Below are positions 29,751 to 40,613 of a DNA stretch of 64,000 bases, piece after piece. The position numbers were made by a program, and so were the translations under genes. The DNA lies in assembly GCF_000695625.1 (NCBI RefSeq), contig NZ_JMQI01000035.1:1-64000 (forward strand). The letters are read 5' to 3'. Source of the stretch: Amycolatopsis rifamycinica. Lineage in GTDB: Bacteria; Actinomycetota; Actinomycetes; Mycobacteriales; Pseudonocardiaceae. Each line of letters begins with the position of its first letter. Positions within the stretch are counted from its first letter, which is position 1. The notes below the pieces were generated by a model. The model searched no databases, had not been told where the DNA came from, and was given only the letters and a program-made list of their open reading frames with translations.

Positions 29751-30128
29751 ATGACGACCGCTGAGCACGCCGGCGCGACGCAGGCCGAGACCGCCGAGGA
29801 GACCCACGGCGTCACGTTGACCGCCGCCGCGGCCGCCAAGGCGAAGGCCCTGCTCGAGCAGGAGGGCCGCGACGACATGCACCTGCGCATCGCCGTCCAG
29901 CCCGGTGGCTGCGCGGGCCTGCGCTACCAGCTGTTCTTCGACGAGCGCACGCTCGACGGCGACCTGTTCCGCGACTTCGACGGCATGAAGGTCGCCGTCG
30001 ACCGGATGAGCGCGCCGTACGTGTCGGAAGCCGTCATCGACTTCGTGGACACGATCGAGAAGCAGGGCTTCACGATCGACAACCCGAACGCCACCGGCTC
30101 CTGCGCCTGCGGCGATTCGTTCCACTGA
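29751..30128 (+). CDS. erpA: A-type iron-sulfur cluster carrier (ErpA/HesB family)
   Basis: Small Fe-S cluster insertion protein of 125 residues. The three cluster cysteines are present: C54 in QPGGCAGLRY, and C118 and C120 in GSCACGDSFH near the C-terminus. It delivers clusters to target enzymes such as LipA and BioB (general family knowledge). It is orthologous in context to Rv2204c. GAGGGAG precedes the ATG and a strong terminator follows. Confidence 0.94.
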   Translation: MTTAEHAGATQAETAEETHGVTLTAAAAAKAKALLEQEGRDDMHLRIAVQPGGCAGLRYQLFFDERTLDGDLFRDFDGMKVAVDRMSAPYVSEAVIDFVDTIEKQGFTIDNPNATGSCACGDSFH

Positions 30129-30141
30129 GACACCGCACACG

Positions 30142-30181
30142 AGAAGGCCCCGTCTCCCCGGAGGGAGGCGGGGCCTTCTCG
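30142..30181 (+). terminator. Terminator of the Fe-S carrier gene
   Basis: Hairpin with arms GAGAAGGCCCCG and CGGGGCCTTCTC plus inner pairing, about 14 bases after the stop codon. Confidence 0.85.
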
Positions 30182-30194
30182 CGTGCTGCGGATC

Positions 30195-30365
30195 TCAGAC
30201 GTAGGCGTCGAGCTCGGCCACCTGGGCGTGGCACGCTTCGTCGACCTGCCACGGCTCGGCCGTGACGGGGGACAGCGGGAGGCGTTCGGCCTGGAGCGTC
30301 GCCGGGATGAAGGCGCAGTCGGCGATCAGCTCGGACAGGGTCTCGGGTTCGGTGACAGCGTTCAC
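30195..30365 (-). CDS. Small conserved-type hypothetical protein (56 aa)
   Basis: A short gene on the minus strand, GTG at 30365 to TGA at 30195. The peptide begins MNAVTEPETLSELIADCAFI and ends QVAELDAYV. It is acidic, with two cysteines. Nearly every codon ends in G or C, as in the neighbouring genes, which is the main evidence that it is real. No clear ribosome site is seen. It lies between the Fe-S carrier and kinase genes and points against both. Function unknown. Confidence 0.55.
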   Translation of the reverse strand: MNAVTEPETLSELIADCAFIPATLQAERLPLSPVTAEPWQVDEACHAQVAELDAYV

Positions 30366-30459
30366 GATTCGTAACGCTATTGATCCGCTCTCGACTGGAG
30401 AAGGAGTACCAGCCGGTAGTGTCGGCTGGGCACGCGCGAACTACCCGGATGGGTCATGA

Positions 30460-31506
<1,047 letters not shown>

Positions 31507-31517
31507 GCCCGGCGCGA

Positions 31518-31550
31518 AAAGGCCCCGCACCGAGCCGGTGCGGGGCCTTT
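31518..31550. terminator. Bidirectional terminator between kinase and asnB
   Basis: Perfect 15-bp stem (AAAGGCCCCGCACCG with CGGTGCGGGGCCTTT) and a 3-nt AGC loop, between convergent stop codons, with A and T runs at the two bases of the stem. Confidence 0.9.
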
Positions 31551-31560
31551 CACGCGAGCG

Positions 31561-33495
31561 TCAGAGCTTGACCGGGTACACCGGCTCCGGGATCTCCGGC
31601 TTGATCCGGTGCTCGACGAAGATGCCGTGCCACAGCATGAACACGATCAGCGCCCACAGCTGGCGGCTGCGGTCCAGCTGGCCCGCCTTGTGCTCCTCGA
31701 GCAGCGCCAGGATCGCCTTCTTGTCCAGCAGCTCTTCGGTCTTCGAGTCCGAGATGATCCCGCGCGCCCAGTCGTACATCTCGTGGCGCAGCCACAGCCG
31801 GATCGGGACCGGGAAGCCGAGCTTGCGGCGGTTGAGCACGTGCGCCGGGATGATCTTGGCCAGCGCCTGGCGCAGCGCGTACTTCGTCGTCCCGTGGGCG
31901 AGCTTCTGGTCCAGCGGGATCGACGCCGCGACCTTGAACACCTCGGCGTCGAGGAACGGCACCCGCAGTTCCAGCGAGTTCGCCATGGTCACCTTGTCGG
32001 CCTTGACCAGGATGTCGCCGCGCAGCCAGGTGTAGAGGTCCACGTGCTGCATGCGGGCCACCGGGTCCCAGCCGCGCGAGACGTCGTACCAAGGCGCCGT
32101 GACGTCCTTGAACCCGACGCCTTCCTGGTAGGTGCGAAGGACGTTGCGCAGCTGGTCGTCGCGGAAGTTGCGGGCGTTGCCGTAGTAGCGGTCCTCCAGC
32201 GGCAGCGCGCCGCGGCGCAGCAGGTCCTTGCCGCGGGTGCCCTCGGGGATCTTCGTCGAGACCTTGCCGATCAGCTTCCGCATGCCGCCGGGGATCTTCT
32301 CGAACGGCGCCAGCGAAATCGGCTCGTTGTAGATCGTGTAGCCGCCGAACAGCTCGTCCGCGCCCTCGCCGGACAGCACCGCCTTGACGTGCTTGCGGGC
32401 CTCGCGGGCGATGAACCACAGCGGCACCAGCGCCGGGTCGGCCACCGGGTCGTCGAGGTACCAGACGATGAGCGGCAGCGCCTCCATCATCTCGTCCGCC
32501 GACACCGTCCGGACCACGTGCTTGACGCCGATCGCGGCGGCCGACTCGGCGGCGACGTCGACCTCGGAGTAGCCCTCGCGCTCGAAGCCGGTGGTGAACG
32601 CGATCAGGTTCGGGTTGTGCTCCTTGGCCAGCGTCGCGGTGGCCGTGGAGTCGATGCCGCCCGAGAGGAACGCGCCGACCGTGACGTCCGGGTCGGAGAT
32701 CATGTGCTTGCCGACCGAGTCGCGCATCACATCGGCGATGCGCTGGTACAGCTCTTCGGCCTCCGCGGGCCCGTTGACCGGCTTGGCGCTGAACCGCGGG
32801 TGGAAGTAGCGGGTGAACTTCACCTCACCGCCGGGCACCACCTCGAACGACGTCCCGGACTCGACGCGGCGGATCGCCGTGTGCAGCGACTCGGGCTCGG
32901 GCACGTACTGCAGCACCAGGTAGTGCTGCAGGGCCTTGCGGTCCAGCTCCTGCGCGACGCCGAGGACGTCCGACAGCTCCAGCAGGCTCTTCTTCTCGCT
33001 GGAGAAGGCCACGCCCCCGGGGCCGGCCGAGTAGAACAGCGGCTTGATGCCGAACGGGTCGCGGGCGCCGAACACGCGCTTTTCCTGGGAGTCCCAGATC
33101 ATGAAGGCGAACATGCCGCGCAGGCGCTTGACCCAGTCCGCGCCGAGGTAGTGGAAGCCGGCGACGATGGCCTCGCCGTCACCCTCGGTCTCGAACTTCG
33201 CGCCGTGCTGCTCGGCGAGCTCCGCCCGCAGCTCCAGGTAGTTGTAGATCTCTCCGTTGAAGTTCATGGTGTAGCGGCCCGGCGCCTCGGGCGGGCCCCA
33301 GACCAGCGGCTGGTGCGCGTGCTCGACGTCGATGAAGGCGAGCCGGTTGAAGCCGTAGACGACCTCGGCGTCGGCCCAGGTGTCCTGCTCGTCGGGGCCA
33401 CGGTGGCGCTGGCAGCGCATGGCCGCGCCGACGGCGTCACGCGCGTTCGCCGCGCCGGTCTCGGTCGCGCAGATCAGTCCAAGCAGGCCGCACAC
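31561..33495 (-). CDS. asnB: Asparagine synthase (glutamine-hydrolysing)
   Basis: Two-domain enzyme of 644 residues that makes asparagine from aspartate, ATP and glutamine. The class II glutaminase begins MCGLLG with the nucleophile Cys2. RHRGPDEQDTW and NFNGEIYNYLELR are typical. The synthetase domain has the PP-loop GAFLSGGIDSTATATLA and SGEGADELFGGY. It corresponds to Rv2201. It is divergent from ctaC. Confidence 0.96.
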   Translation of the reverse strand: MCGLLGLICATETGAANARDAVGAAMRCQRHRGPDEQDTWADAEVVYGFNRLAFIDVEHAHQPLVWGPPEAPGRYTMNFNGEIYNYLELRAELAEQHGAKFETEGDGEAIVAGFHYLGADWVKRLRGMFAFMIWDSQEKRVFGARDPFGIKPLFYSAGPGGVAFSSEKKSLLELSDVLGVAQELDRKALQHYLVLQYVPEPESLHTAIRRVESGTSFEVVPGGEVKFTRYFHPRFSAKPVNGPAEAEELYQRIADVMRDSVGKHMISDPDVTVGAFLSGGIDSTATATLAKEHNPNLIAFTTGFEREGYSEVDVAAESAAAIGVKHVVRTVSADEMMEALPLIVWYLDDPVADPALVPLWFIAREARKHVKAVLSGEGADELFGGYTIYNEPISLAPFEKIPGGMRKLIGKVSTKIPEGTRGKDLLRRGALPLEDRYYGNARNFRDDQLRNVLRTYQEGVGFKDVTAPWYDVSRGWDPVARMQHVDLYTWLRGDILVKADKVTMANSLELRVPFLDAEVFKVAASIPLDQKLAHGTTKYALRQALAKIIPAHVLNRRKLGFPVPIRLWLRHEMYDWARGIISDSKTEELLDKKAILALLEEHKAGQLDRSRQLWALIVFMLWHGIFVEHRIKPEIPEPVYPVKL

Positions 33496-33662
33496 GGGTA
33501 CTCACACACCTTCTGGGTCTTCACCGGGCTGGGGGAAGGCCTCAGTATGCCGGGGCCGCCGTGGCGAGTACCACGCGCGTCGACGGTTACCCCTTAGTCA
33601 GCGGACCGCGCCAACTCGGCTAGAGTCCGGCTGTCACAAAGATCGGTCGTAGGAGGCTCTGG

Positions 33663-34625
33663 GTGAAAGGGCGAGGCGCAGTGGGACAACCCGAGCGCAC
33701 CCTGGGGAAGCGGACCGTGCGCGTAGCCGCGCTGGCCGTGCTGGTCGCGCTGACCGCGACGGGCTGCTCCGGCGACGAGATCCTGCGGTTCGGCTGGCCG
33801 GTCGGCGTCACGCAGCAGGCCACCGACATGCGGAACCTGTGGACCTGGACGGTGGTCGCGGCGCTGGTCGTCGGCGTCATCGTGTGGGGCCTGATCTTCT
33901 GGACCGCGACGTTCCACCGCAAGAAGAAGACGGTCGACGGCGAGCCGGAGGAGCTGCCCCGGCAGTTCCAGTACAACATCCCGCTCGAGCTCTTCACGGT
34001 CGTCGTCCCGACGATCATGGTCTGCGTCCTGTTCTTCTTCACCGCGACGACGGAGTCGAAGGTCCTCGACAAGGTGCCCAACCCGGACGTCAAGGTCCAG
34101 GTCGTGGCCTTCCAGTGGAACTGGGAGTTCAAGTACGAGGACGCCAACGCGGCGAAGCCCGACGGCAGCGGCCAGGTCAGCACGGTCGGCTCGTCCGGCG
34201 AGATCCCGCTGCTGGTGCTCCCGGTCGGCAAGACCATCCAGTACGACCTGGTCTCCACCGACGTCATCCACTCCTTCTGGGTACCGGAGTTCCACTTCAA
34301 GCGGGACGTCATGCCGAACCCGGAGAAGAACAACCAGGACAGCTCCTTCCAGAACAAGATCGACCGCGAAGGCTCCTTCGTCGGCCGGTGCGCGGAGCTG
34401 TGCGGCACCTACCACGCGGTGATGAACTTCGAGGTCCGGGCGCTGTCGCCGGACAAGTACGACCAGTACATCGAGCTGCGCAAGCAGGTGAACCCGGCCA
34501 CCGGCCAGACGTTCACCGCGGCCGAAGCGCTGGCGAAGATGAACTGCGGCGAGCTGTGCACCCCGCACGCGGTCACCACCCAGCCGTTCAACACCGACCG
34601 CACCGCGCGGACCGCGTCCAACTGA
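33663..34625 (+). CDS. ctaC: Cytochrome c oxidase subunit II
   Basis: CuA-bearing subunit of the aa3 oxidase, 320 residues, made as a lipoprotein (lipobox LTATGC). Two transmembrane helices follow, then the periplasmic cupredoxin domain. CuA ligands are H203 (DVIHSFW), C243, C247, H251 and M254 in CAELCGTYHAVM. AGGAGG lies 7 nt before the GTG start. The C-terminus has an extra cysteine pair (NCGELCTPHA). It forms an operon with ctaF. Confidence 0.97.
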   Translation: MKGRGAVGQPERTLGKRTVRVAALAVLVALTATGCSGDEILRFGWPVGVTQQATDMRNLWTWTVVAALVVGVIVWGLIFWTATFHRKKKTVDGEPEELPRQFQYNIPLELFTVVVPTIMVCVLFFFTATTESKVLDKVPNPDVKVQVVAFQWNWEFKYEDANAAKPDGSGQVSTVGSSGEIPLLVLPVGKTIQYDLVSTDVIHSFWVPEFHFKRDVMPNPEKNNQDSSFQNKIDREGSFVGRCAELCGTYHAVMNFEVRALSPDKYDQYIELRKQVNPATGQTFTAAEALAKMNCGELCTPHAVTTQPFNTDRTARTASN

Positions 34626-34657
34626 CGCCGCCGAGACAACAGGAGTAGGACAGACCC

Positions 34658-35077
34658 ATGAAGGTCGAAGCCCGCATCTTCTTCATCGTGGCGATCTTCG
34701 CCGTGTTCATGGCGGCCGTGTACTGGGTGTGGACCGCGCTGGCCGCGACCCACGGCGCCGAGCCGGTGGGCATCGTCGCGCTGTTCCTCACCGGTGGTCT
34801 CGCGTTCCTGGCCGGCAGCTACATGCAGTTCGTCGCCCGCCGCATCGAGCCGCGCCCGGAAGACCGCGAAGACGCCGAGATCAGCGACGGCGCGGGCGAG
34901 CTGGGCTTCTTCAGCCCGGGCAGCTACTGGCCGATCGGCATGGCGGCCACCGCGGCGCTCGCGGCCGTGGCCCTGGCGTTCTTCCACATCTGGCTGCTGG
35001 TCATCGCGCTGGTCGCGCTGCTCATCACCATCGGCGGGCTGGTGTTCGAGTACCACACGGGCCCGTCGCACGACTGA
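34658..35077 (+). CDS. ctaF: Cytochrome c oxidase subunit IV, actinobacterial
   Basis: Small membrane subunit of 139 residues specific to actinobacterial aa3 oxidases. There are four hydrophobic helices in two pairs, separated by RRIEPRPEDREDAEISDGAG, and the family segment FFSPGSYWPIGMA. It lies 32 bases after ctaC with a GGAG site and ends the operon. Confidence 0.95.
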   Translation: MKVEARIFFIVAIFAVFMAAVYWVWTALAATHGAEPVGIVALFLTGGLAFLAGSYMQFVARRIEPRPEDREDAEISDGAGELGFFSPGSYWPIGMAATAALAAVALAFFHIWLLVIALVALLITIGGLVFEYHTGPSHD

Positions 35078-35090
35078 CCCTCGTTTCCGG

Positions 35091-35125
35091 AACCGGCCGT
35101 CACGCTCACCGCGTGGCGGCCGGTT
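35091..35125. terminator. Terminator after ctaF
   Basis: 15-bp stem with one G-T pair (AACCGGCCGTCACGC with GCGTGGCGGCCGGTT), followed by a T-rich stretch on the plus strand. It also faces the convergent GlxA-type gene. Confidence 0.85.
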
Positions 35126-35132
35126 TTCGTTC

Positions 35133-36092
35133 TCAACCGCGGAACGCCGTCCGGTAGGACGACGGGCTCGTCCCCCGCAGGCGGCTGAACTGGTGCCGCA
35201 GCGCCGCCGCGGAGGCGTATCCGCAGGCCACCGCGATGTCCTCGACCGAGAGGCGACCCTCCTCCAGCAGCGCCTGCGCCCGGTCCAGCCGCCGCTCGGT
35301 CAGCCAGCGGTGCGGCGTGGTGCCCGTCGCCGCCGAGAAGCGGCGCAGGAACGTCCGCTCGCCGAGGCCGCTGCGGCGGGCCAGCTCCGCCACCGTGAAC
35401 GGCTGGTCCAGCCGCCGCTCCACCCATTCCAGGGCCTCGGCGACCACGGCGTCGTCGCCCGCGGCGGTCGCCGGGACCGGTGCCTGGACGAACTGCGCCT
35501 GGCCGCCCGCGCGGTGCGGGGCCGCGACCATCCGCCGGGCCAGCGTCGTGGCCGCCGCGACGCCGCGCAGCCGGCGGACCAGGTGCAGGCACAGGTCGAC
35601 CGCCGCCACCGTGCCCGCGCTGGTCAGGATGCCGCCGTCGTCGGCGTAGAGCGCCTGCGGGTCCACCTGGGCCGCCGGGAAGCGGGCGCGGAACTCCGCC
35701 TCGTACACCCAGTGGACCGTGCAGCGGCGGCCGTCGAGCAGCCCGGCGTAGCCCAGGGAGAACACGCCCGCGCAGAACCCGGCCACCCACGCGCCGCGGG
35801 CGGCCGCGTCGCGCAGGACGTCCAGCACCGGTTCCGGCGGCGGCGCGGTCCGTGGCGCGCACGTCGGCACGATCAGCAGGTCCGCCGACGCCGCGAAGTC
35901 CATGTCCCGCAGGCGGGACAGCCCGAACCCGGACCAGCTCTCGACCTCGGCTCCACCCGGCGAGCAGACGGCGAAGTCCCAGCCCTCGATGCCGTCGGCC
36001 GTGCGGTCGGTGCCGAACACCTCGCACGCGACCCCCAGCTCGAACGGCGAAACGCGGTCGGCGAGCACGACGGCGACGCGGTTGACGTCCAT
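35133..36092 (-). CDS. GlxA family AraC-type transcriptional regulator
   Basis: Regulator of 319 residues with an N-terminal DJ-1/PfpI-like class I amidotransferase domain (nucleophile-elbow region VAGFCAGVFSLGYAG) and a C-terminal AraC DNA-binding domain (TVAELARRSGLGERTFLRRF, later DIAVACGYASAAALRHQFSR). It is divergent from an EamA exporter-type gene, a frequent arrangement in which the regulator controls the transporter. Candidate operators lie between them. Confidence 0.92.
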   Translation of the reverse strand: MDVNRVAVVLADRVSPFELGVACEVFGTDRTADGIEGWDFAVCSPGGAEVESWSGFGLSRLRDMDFAASADLLIVPTCAPRTAPPPEPVLDVLRDAAARGAWVAGFCAGVFSLGYAGLLDGRRCTVHWVYEAEFRARFPAAQVDPQALYADDGGILTSAGTVAAVDLCLHLVRRLRGVAAATTLARRMVAAPHRAGGQAQFVQAPVPATAAGDDAVVAEALEWVERRLDQPFTVAELARRSGLGERTFLRRFSAATGTTPHRWLTERRLDRAQALLEEGRLSVEDIAVACGYASAAALRHQFSRLRGTSPSSYRTAFRG

Positions 36093-36097
36093 GGCGG

Positions 36098-36142
36098 CCA
36101 GTGTGTCACAAGTTTTGCGGCCATTGTCATCTCTGACACTGG
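36098..36142. promoter_or_regulatory. Inverted repeats in the glxA-eamA divergon
   Basis: CCAGTGT (36098-36104) and ACACTGG (36136-36142) form a perfect 7-bp inverted repeat. Inside it TGTCA-N4-TGACA (36125-36138) is a second palindrome. They lie between the two divergent genes and are likely binding sites of the GlxA-type regulator. Confidence 0.5.
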
Positions 36143-36175
36143 TTGGGCGACGCGAACCGGACGAACCTGGTCGCC

Positions 36176-37082
36176 ATGACGAACTCGGAAACCCGCCCGC
36201 TGCTCCAGTGGTCCGCGGCGATGGCGATGTCCGGCACGATCGGTGCGGTCGTCCTCGAGAGCGGCGCGGCCGCGCCGGCGGTGGCCTTCGCCCGCTGCTT
36301 CGTCGGGGGTGCGCTGCTGGTGCTCTGGTGCCTCTCCCGCGGCTGGCTGCGGGCCTGGCGGCCGTCCCGCCGCGACCTCGGCCTCGCCGTGCTGGGCGGG
36401 CTGTTCCTGGTCGGCAACTGGGTGCTGCTGTTCGCGTCGTACGCGCTGTCGTCCATCTCGGTCAGCACGGTCGTCTACCACACCCAGCCGCTGGTCCTGG
36501 TCGGCCTGGCGGCGGCCTTCCTCGGCGAGAAGGTCGCCAAGAGCCACCTGGCCCGAGCCGGGATCGCGTTCGGCGGCGTGGCGCTGATCTCGCTGTCCGC
36601 CCACGGCGAGGACGGCAAGCCCGTGCAGCTGGCCGGCATCGGCCTCGCGCTCGGCGCGGCCGTGCTGTACGCGGGAGCGTCCTTCGTCGCGAAGCAGCTG
36701 AAGCACATTCGCCCGCACCTCCTGGCCGCCGTGCAGACGACGGTGGGTGCGCTCGTGCTGGCCCCGCTGCTGCTGGTGACGCCGCTGCCCACGACGACCT
36801 CGGGGCTGCTCTGGCTGGTCCTGCTCGGCACCGTCCACACGGCACTGATGTACGTGCTGATGTACGCGAGCATCGGCAAGCTGCCGACCACGACGGTGGC
36901 GCTGCTGTCGTACCTGTACCCGGTGGTGGCCGTGCTGGTCGACATCGCCTTCTACGGGCACCGGCCGAGCTGGCCGGAGGCGCTGGGCATGCTCGCGGTC
37001 CTGGCGGCCGCGCTGGCCCCCCGACGCGGCAAGCCCGCCGCGCAGGACAAGCCGGCCGACCGGCCGCCGGCGGGCGAGCGGG

Positions 37083-37090
<8 letters not shown>
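36176..37090 (+). CDS. EamA family (DMT) transporter
   Basis: Membrane protein of 304 residues with ten predicted helices in two EamA repeats (first around [20 protein letters not shown], second around [20 protein letters not shown]). Members export amino acids or metabolites. The substrate is unknown. The ATG at 36176 is used because an upstream in-frame TTG would start inside the operator region. Its stop overlaps the convergent trpD stop by 8 bases. Confidence 0.9.
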
Positions 37091-38117
<1,027 letters not shown>

Positions 38118-38122
38118 CGGGC

Positions 38123-38533
38123 TCAGCCGTTCACGACGGGGACCCGTCGCGCGCGCAGCACGTCGGCGACGGTCTCCGCGGCGGTCAGCGGGTCCAGCGG
38201 GTGCACCAGCACGGCGTCCGCCTGCGACCAAGTGGCCAGCCACCGGTCGTCCCTGCGCCGCACCGCGACCACGATCGGGGGACAGTCGGCGATTTCACTC
38301 TTGAGCTGGCGGCAGAGGCCGATGCCGCCGGTCGGCTGCGCCTCGCCGTCGAGGATCGCGAGGTCGACGTTCCCCGCGTCGACCTCGGACAGCACGTCGG
38401 CGATGCCGGCCGCCTCGACGTAGTCCACGCGCGCCAGGTCCGCGGCGGGCCGCCTGCCGACCGCGTTCACGATCGCCTCGCGCACCTCCGGCTTGTGGCT
38501 GAACACCAGGACCCGCATCGACCGCTCGCCCAT
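38123..38533 (-). CDS. Receiver-like (response regulator) single-domain protein
   Basis: Protein of 136 residues with the alternating beta-alpha pattern of a receiver domain and no output domain. A phospho-acceptor-like D62 sits in [11 protein letters not shown]. The acidic pair normally after strand 1 is replaced by FSHKPE, the Thr/Ser after strand 4 is not obvious (PPIVVAVRR), and the usual Lys before Pro is His (LVHPLDP). It may therefore be a degenerate receiver that does not use phosphotransfer. GGAGG lies about 9 nt before the ATG. It is upstream of trpD in the same unit. Confidence 0.78.
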   Translation of the reverse strand: MGERSMRVLVFSHKPEVREAIVNAVGRRPAADLARVDYVEAAGIADVLSEVDAGNVDLAILDGEAQPTGGIGLCRQLKSEIADCPPIVVAVRRRDDRWLATWSQADAVLVHPLDPLTAAETVADVLRARRVPVVNG

Positions 38534-38597
38534 TGAGCACGCCTCCGTCTGTATCGCCGCACTACTCGCGCCCCGATCGTATCGGCCGAGACCGACA

Positions 38598-39011
38598 TCA
38601 CGCGGTCGGCTCCGGCTGGAGCGCGTCCCAGCCCAGCGCGTCGCCGCCCAATCGTTGCGCGAGACCCGCCATCCGGGACCGTTCCTGGGCGCAGTGCAGC
38701 GCGTCGAGCACCTGGACGCGGACCGCGTGCACCCGCGCCAGCTCGCCTTCCGCGGACTGTTCCCGCAGCTCGTAGCCGTCCTGGGCGAGGATCGACGCCG
38801 CCTCGGCGAGCCGGTCCGGCGGCAGGAGCAGGTGGTGCCGCAGGACGGCCGGTGCCGCGGCGACCCATGCGGGTGAACCGGCGAGCACGGCGGAGTCCGC
38901 GACGACCGGGTCGAAGGCCTCGGCGACGATCTCCAGTCCCGGCGTGTCAGGCGTCAGACCGGGCGTTTCCCGCTTCTTGACCAGGTCAAGCAGGCGGTCG
39001 AGTAAACCCAT
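38598..39011 (-). CDS. Conserved hypothetical protein
   Basis: Protein of 137 residues, function unknown. It begins with an amphipathic MGLLDRLLDLVKKRE and is helical throughout (RHHLLLPPDRLAEAASILAQ, ARVHAVRVQVLDALHCAQER). No membrane segment is seen. It is divergent from ctaE and 64 bases before the receiver-like gene, in the same direction. I recall similar genes beside ctaE in related actinobacteria but no assigned role. Confidence 0.75.
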   Translation of the reverse strand: MGLLDRLLDLVKKRETPGLTPDTPGLEIVAEAFDPVVADSAVLAGSPAWVAAAPAVLRHHLLLPPDRLAEAASILAQDGYELREQSAEGELARVHAVRVQVLDALHCAQERSRMAGLAQRLGGDALGWDALQPEPTA

Positions 39012-39106
39012 GAGTAGCTCTCACCTTCCCGGGCATCCGGTGTGATCGGTTACGCAGACGGCTCGCCGTGGACCCACCCGGCGGAGCGGCGGTGCGAGAG
39101 GACATA

Positions 39107-39733
39107 ATGCGACGCGTGACAACGGCAGCTCCCACCATCAGTCAGCGGGTCCACTCGCTGAACCGGCCGAACATGGTCAGTGTCGGCACCATCGTGTGGC
39201 TTTCCAGCGAGCTGATGTTCTTCGCCGGACTGTTCGCGATGTTCTTCACCGTCAAGGCGCAGAACCCGGTCGGGGAGACCTGGCCGCCGCGCCTGCACGG
39301 GGAGGACTTCCACCTCAACGTGGCGTACGCGATCCCGTTCACGGTGATCCTCGTGCTGTCCTCGCTGACCTGCCAGTTCGGGGTGTTCGCCGCGGAGCGC
39401 GGTGACGTCTACGGGCTGCGCCGCTGGTACATCATCACGTTGATCATGGGCGCGATCTTCGTCGGCGGCCAGGCCAACGAGTACCACAACCTGGTGGAAG
39501 AGGGGATGACGATCCCGTCCGGCCCGTTCGGCACGGTCTTCTACCTCGCCACGGGGTTCCACGGCCTGCACGTCATCGGCGGGCTCGTCGCCTTCGTGTA
39601 CCTGCTCATCCGCACGAAACTGAGCAAGTTCACGCCCGCCCAGGCCACGTCGGCGATCGTCGTGTCCTACTACTGGCACTTCGTCGACATCGTGTGGGTC
39701 GGCCTCTTCGGTGTGATCTACCTCCTTCCGTAG
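39107..39733 (+). CDS. ctaE: Cytochrome c oxidase subunit III
   Basis: Integral membrane subunit of the aa3 oxidase, about 208 residues with five helices. The conserved start [31 protein letters not shown] and the C-terminal [20 protein letters not shown] are diagnostic. The ATG at 39107 has AGAGGA about 5 nt upstream. A GTG three codons later is also possible. It is first of the ctaE-qcrCAB operon. Confidence 0.95.
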   Translation: MRRVTTAAPTISQRVHSLNRPNMVSVGTIVWLSSELMFFAGLFAMFFTVKAQNPVGETWPPRLHGEDFHLNVAYAIPFTVILVLSSLTCQFGVFAAERGDVYGLRRWYIITLIMGAIFVGGQANEYHNLVEEGMTIPSGPFGTVFYLATGFHGLHVIGGLVAFVYLLIRTKLSKFTPAQATSAIVVSYYWHFVDIVWVGLFGVIYLLP

Positions 39734-39794
39734 GTCCACTCAGCCGCCACCACCTTCACCATCGGCCTGAACTGACAGCAAGGGTTGCCGCAAG

Positions 39795-40613
39795 ATGACC
39801 ACCAGCACCAAGTCCTCGGAGCGCCGCTACCGCGCGCGGTCGAAGCTGCGGAGGCGGTTCGCCGGCCTGCTCGCGCTCGGCATCGCGCTGGTGGGCGCCG
39901 GCGCCCTGTACGCCGTGTTCGCCCCGGAGCCGCAGACCGCGCAGGCCCAGGGCACGCCGGCGCAGCTGCGCCTCGGCGAGCAGGTCTACAACAACACCTG
40001 CATCGCCTGCCACGGCGCGAACCTCGAGGGCGTGCAGGACCGCGGGCCGAGCCTGATCGGCATCGGCGACGCCGCGGTGTACTTCCAGACTTCTTCGGGC
40101 CGGATGCCCGCCGCGCGCCAGGAGGCGCAGATCGAGCGGAAGCCGCCGAAGCTGACCGAGGCCGAGATCGACGCGGTCGGCGCCTACATCCAGGCGCACG
40201 GCGGCGGCGTCCAGCGCCCCGCCGAGAAGGGCGAGGCCCTGCGCGGCGACGACCCGGCCCGCGGTGGCGAGCTGTTCCGCCTCAACTGCGCGTCGTGCCA
40301 CAACTTCACCGGCCGCGGCGGTGCGCTGTCGGCGGGCAAGTACGCGCCGAACCTGGACCCGGCCAGCGAAGAGCAGATCTACACGGCCATGCTCACCGGC
40401 CCGCAGAACATGCCGAAGTTCTCCGACCGGCAGCTGTCGCCGAAGGAGAAGAAGGACATCGTCGCCTACGTGAAGTCGGTGTCGGACGGCAACAATGACC
40501 CGGGTGGTAACGGCCTCGGCGGGGTCGGCCCCGCTTCGGAGGGCGTCATCGCCTTTATCGTCGGGATCGCCGCGCTGATCGGCGTGACGTTGTGGATTGG
40601 ATCGAAGGCATGA
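39795..40613 (+). CDS. qcrC: Diheme cytochrome c of the bcc complex
   Basis: Cytochrome cc subunit of 272 residues that passes electrons from the Rieske protein to CuA, replacing a soluble cytochrome c. It has an N-terminal anchor helix, heme motifs CIACH (C69-H73) and CASCH (C165-H169), and a C-terminal anchor helix. Its stop overlaps the qcrA start (ATGA). Confidence 0.97.
   Translation: MTTSTKSSERRYRARSKLRRRFAGLLALGIALVGAGALYAVFAPEPQTAQAQGTPAQLRLGEQVYNNTCIACHGANLEGVQDRGPSLIGIGDAAVYFQTSSGRMPAARQEAQIERKPPKLTEAEIDAVGAYIQAHGGGVQRPAEKGEALRGDDPARGGELFRLNCASCHNFTGRGGALSAGKYAPNLDPASEEQIYTAMLTGPQNMPKFSDRQLSPKEKKDIVAYVKSVSDGNNDPGGNGLGGVGPASEGVIAFIVGIAALIGVTLWIGSKA

Noticed and set aside
30183-30374. 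Plus-strand 63-codon frame after the Fe-S carrier gene
   Set aside because: The opposite strand frame has the expected GC-rich third positions, and this frame begins right at the terminator.
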